A stretch of DNA of 64,000 bases, from IMG/VR virus record IMGVR_UViG_3300017971_000213, positions 62,001-126,000 of that record; one strand, 5' to 3'. This DNA comes from a virus. Under the pieces are notes generated by a model. That model had not been told where the DNA came from. It ran no database searches and saw only the letters and a program-made list of their open reading frames with translations. The position numbers and the translations under genes were made by a program. Of the stretch, positions 62,397 to 64,000 are shown in pieces. Position 1 is the stretch's first letter. Each line of letters starts with the position of its first letter.

Positions 62397-62658
62397 CTCG
62401 GTTCTCCTCGTCTACGGCGACAATCACCCCCACCCACTCATTGGGGTAGTTGAAACGCAGATCACGAACGTTTCCAATGAGCACTCCGTCAACTGACGCG
62501 CTGCCGTCGTCCTTCCCTGAAAAAGAAATCCCCACCTTGAGTGGACCGTGACTGCGAAAGTCGTCCCTACTGTGATAGGTGTGACGGTTGGCGTAGGTCA
62601 CGACAGGCAGCTCGGGGTCCACCTGCCTGAGCACCTCAATCAGTTCCTTGACCTTCAT
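62329..62658 (-). CDS. Hypothetical early protein, stop codon lost
   Basis: 109 aa from ATG 62658: MKVKELIEVLRQVDPELPVV, a fold I see in several small phage proteins, then VDGVLIGNVRDLRFNYPNEW. The usual junction stop TGA appears here as CGA (GAGGAGAACCGAGATGG), so the frame reads on for 23 more codons into the next gene. Confidence 0.68.
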   Translation of the reverse strand: MKVKELIEVLRQVDPELPVVTYANRHTYHSRDDFRSHGPLKVGISFSGKDDGSASVDGVLIGNVRDLRFNYPNEWVGVIVAVDEENRDGSKQRADVDDGKRSRRCHRVH

Positions 62659-62659
62659 C

Positions 62660-63130
62660 TCAGCCCTCCTCGCTCGTGGCCAGTGCGTAGACCATCTCGG
62701 GCACGGTACACTTCTCCTCCGAAGGCCAAGGCCACTCGGCCTTCTTGAAGCACTCGGGACAGATACGATGGCCAGACTGAACACCGTCGGCGGCCTTCGC
62801 CATGCGACCACACCTCGAACAAACCCAAAGAGGTCCTCCGAGCAACTTCGACAATCGCTCCAGGGTATCTTGGTTCAGAACGCTGAAGCGGCTCTCGTGT
62901 TCGAGTATATTCTGACGCTCTGTGAGGCCCTGCACCATCCGTTCCAGCGCCCGCCTCTCCTGTGAGGCCTGCTGGTGCATATCTCGGAGAGTCAGGCAGC
63001 GGGCCTGGAGATTGGCAACACTCAGCTTCAAGCCCTCGCGGTCTTTGATCGTCGCGCGCAGCGCCGCCGACATTGCATCGATCTCATCGAGGATCTCAGC
63101 CTTGGTCCGTCTGTCCTTCGCATCACCCAT
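62660..63130 (-). CDS. Coiled coil plus zinc ribbon protein
   Basis: 156 aa: coil (RAALERMVQGL-like, residues 40-75), then CSRCGRMAKAADGVQSGHRI, CPECFKK (about 104-128). A zinc-finger-with-coil layout. TGAGATG junction at both ends. Function unknown. Confidence 0.7.
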   Translation of the reverse strand: MGDAKDRRTKAEILDEIDAMSAALRATIKDREGLKLSVANLQARCLTLRDMHQQASQERRALERMVQGLTERQNILEHESRFSVLNQDTLERLSKLLGGPLWVCSRCGRMAKAADGVQSGHRICPECFKKAEWPWPSEEKCTVPEMVYALATSEEG

Positions 63131-63131
63131 C

Positions 63132-63194
63132 TCAGTCCTCCTTCTTCATCCGCAGCAGATCCGTACCGCCACCGGAAAACCGAACATTGCCCAT
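63132..63194 (-). CDS. 20-aa leader peptide of the early operon
   Basis: ATG 63194 with GGAGG 9 nt upstream, right after the early promoter: MGNVRFSGGGTDLLRMKKED. Ends in KKED with the GGAGGACTGAGATG junction. Too short for a normal gene; may be a real small protein or a leader. Confidence 0.5.
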   Translation of the reverse strand: MGNVRFSGGGTDLLRMKKED

Positions 63195-63234
63195 CGTTTC
63201 GATCCTCCGTACCAGATCACGTACGACCCTCTAT

Positions 63235-63264
63235 GCTATATCATAGGTCCAAGGTTCCTGTCAA
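63235..63264 (-). promoter_or_regulatory. Early promoter, TTGACA-18-TATAGC
   Basis: Sigma70-type promoter next to the CRISPR array. Downstream GGTCGTACG is a variant of the leader element. It should drive the rightmost early genes. Confidence 0.8.
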
Positions 63265-63302
63265 GCAGAAATCTTCTCACTGTCACAGACCATTCCACTA
63301 CC

Positions 63303-64000
63303 GTCGAGACTTCTAAACCGTCTCACAGACATCGAGGGGATCGGCCAGTCGAGACTTCTAAACCGTCTCGCAGGTATTGTAAGCTGAGGCGATGAACCGT
63401 ATTGCCAACACGGCCCGACAGTCGAGACTTCTAAACCGTCTCGCAGGTATTGGAAGCCCGCGAGAGTGAGCGCGTCTCCAGATGAGGCCAAGACGTCGAG
63501 ACTTCTAAACCGTCTCGCAGGTATTGGAAGGGCCTCATGGTAGAGGATGTTGTCGGCGCGGTTGGGGGTCGAGACTTCTAAACCGTCTCGCAGGTATTGT
63601 AAGAAGAGCAACGGGCGAAGTGAGGGTACCAAGCACTTTGCGTCGAGACTTCTAAACCGTCTCGCAGGTATTGGAAGGGCGATCCCGAAAAAGATCGCGG
63701 CTTGGCCTCTCAGTCGAGACTTCTAAACCGTCTCGCAGGTATTGTAAGAACTGCGTGTTCGGGCTCCAGCTCAACCCGGCCTCTCAGTCGAGACTTCTAA
63801 ACCGTCTCGCAGGTATTGTAAGCTCCGCGCGACGGAAGGGTAACGTCTACATCACCACGTCGAGACTTCTAAACCGTCTCGCAGGTATTGTAAGAGTGGA
63901 CTGGCAACCACTCCAACGGAGAGTGGCGTCCGTCGAGACCTCTAAACCGTCTCGCAGGTATTGTAAACAAGGGACGGTGCGCGCCCTGGGCCAGGCCTCC
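63303..64000. CRISPR. CRISPR array (nine 36-nt repeats plus a degenerate one)
   Basis: Repeats begin at 63348, 63421, 63495, 63568, 63642, 63713, 63787, 63859 and 63932; spacers are 35-38 nt. On the plus strand each unit starts GTCGAGACTTCTAAACC and contains the stem CGAGAC...GTCTCG. Position 33 is T or G. A degenerate repeat (63303-63338) is followed by only 9 nt. The last repeat (63932) has two changes, and the array runs past the right edge. No cas gene is visible. Confidence 0.95.

Overview
The window is part of a large tailed-phage genome (Caudoviricetes). A head-and-packaging set (large terminase, portal, prohead protease, MuF-like protein) lies beside a very large tail-fibre region, a 14-gene tRNA cluster, dozens of small, tightly overlapping early genes, and a phage-borne CRISPR array. 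The sequence is GC-rich, apart from one AT-rich gap at about 22.66-23.08 kb. Every protein gene I accept is on the minus strand; only the tRNA cluster reads on the plus strand. The host cannot be told from the sequence. Early promoters look like ordinary sigma70 promoters, so the host RNA polymerase probably reads them.

Layout, right to left (the direction of transcription). 63.3-64.0 kb: CRISPR array running off the right edge, with no cas gene in view. 63.2-46.1 kb: early region of about 45 small genes, mostly joined by 1-20 nt overlaps (ATGA, GTGA or TGAGATG junctions), fired from at least four TTGACA-type promoters that share a leader element. Many products are small Cys-rich (probable zinc) proteins, small membrane proteins or coiled coils. 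Recognisable ones are HNH endonuclease, LexA-type winged helix, DnaJ-like chaperone, ribbon-helix-helix repressor, Imm-like superinfection protein, DUF7352-like protein and ATP-grasp enzyme. 46.1-44.7 kb: 14 tRNAs on the plus strand with their own promoter. 44.5-40.2 kb: an HTH gene broken at a pentanucleotide repeat, YkgJ-like protein, Fis-type HTH, thymidylate kinase, LexA-type winged helix and a small ABC-type ATPase.

40.2-23 kb: structural and tail genes. These include a string of singly promoted coiled-coil or acidic proteins, two collagen-like fibres, an FCCH-domain protein, a glycosyltransferase with TPR repeats embedded among the fibre genes, a beta-helix protein and a permuted NlpC/P60-like protein. 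22.6-9 kb: membrane protein, probable small terminase, large terminase, EF-hand and KTSC-domain proteins, and two very large beta-rich fibre proteins. 8.8-0 kb: a portal gene interrupted by two LAGLIDADG inteins, a MuF-like protein, prohead protease and an acidic scaffold-like protein cut by the left edge. The major capsid gene is probably just outside on the left.

Regulation falls into three visible classes: TTGACA/TATA early promoters, a separate recurrent promoter-like motif (TTTAAG, 19-20 nt, TATAcT) in front of many late genes, and a conserved YTGTATATTA decamer in other late gaps. Most worth a second look are the paired portal inteins, the CRISPR array, three tRNA-Leu genes lacking the usual long variable arm, the HTH gene with a frame-breaking GGTTC repeat, and the promoter and leader repeats.
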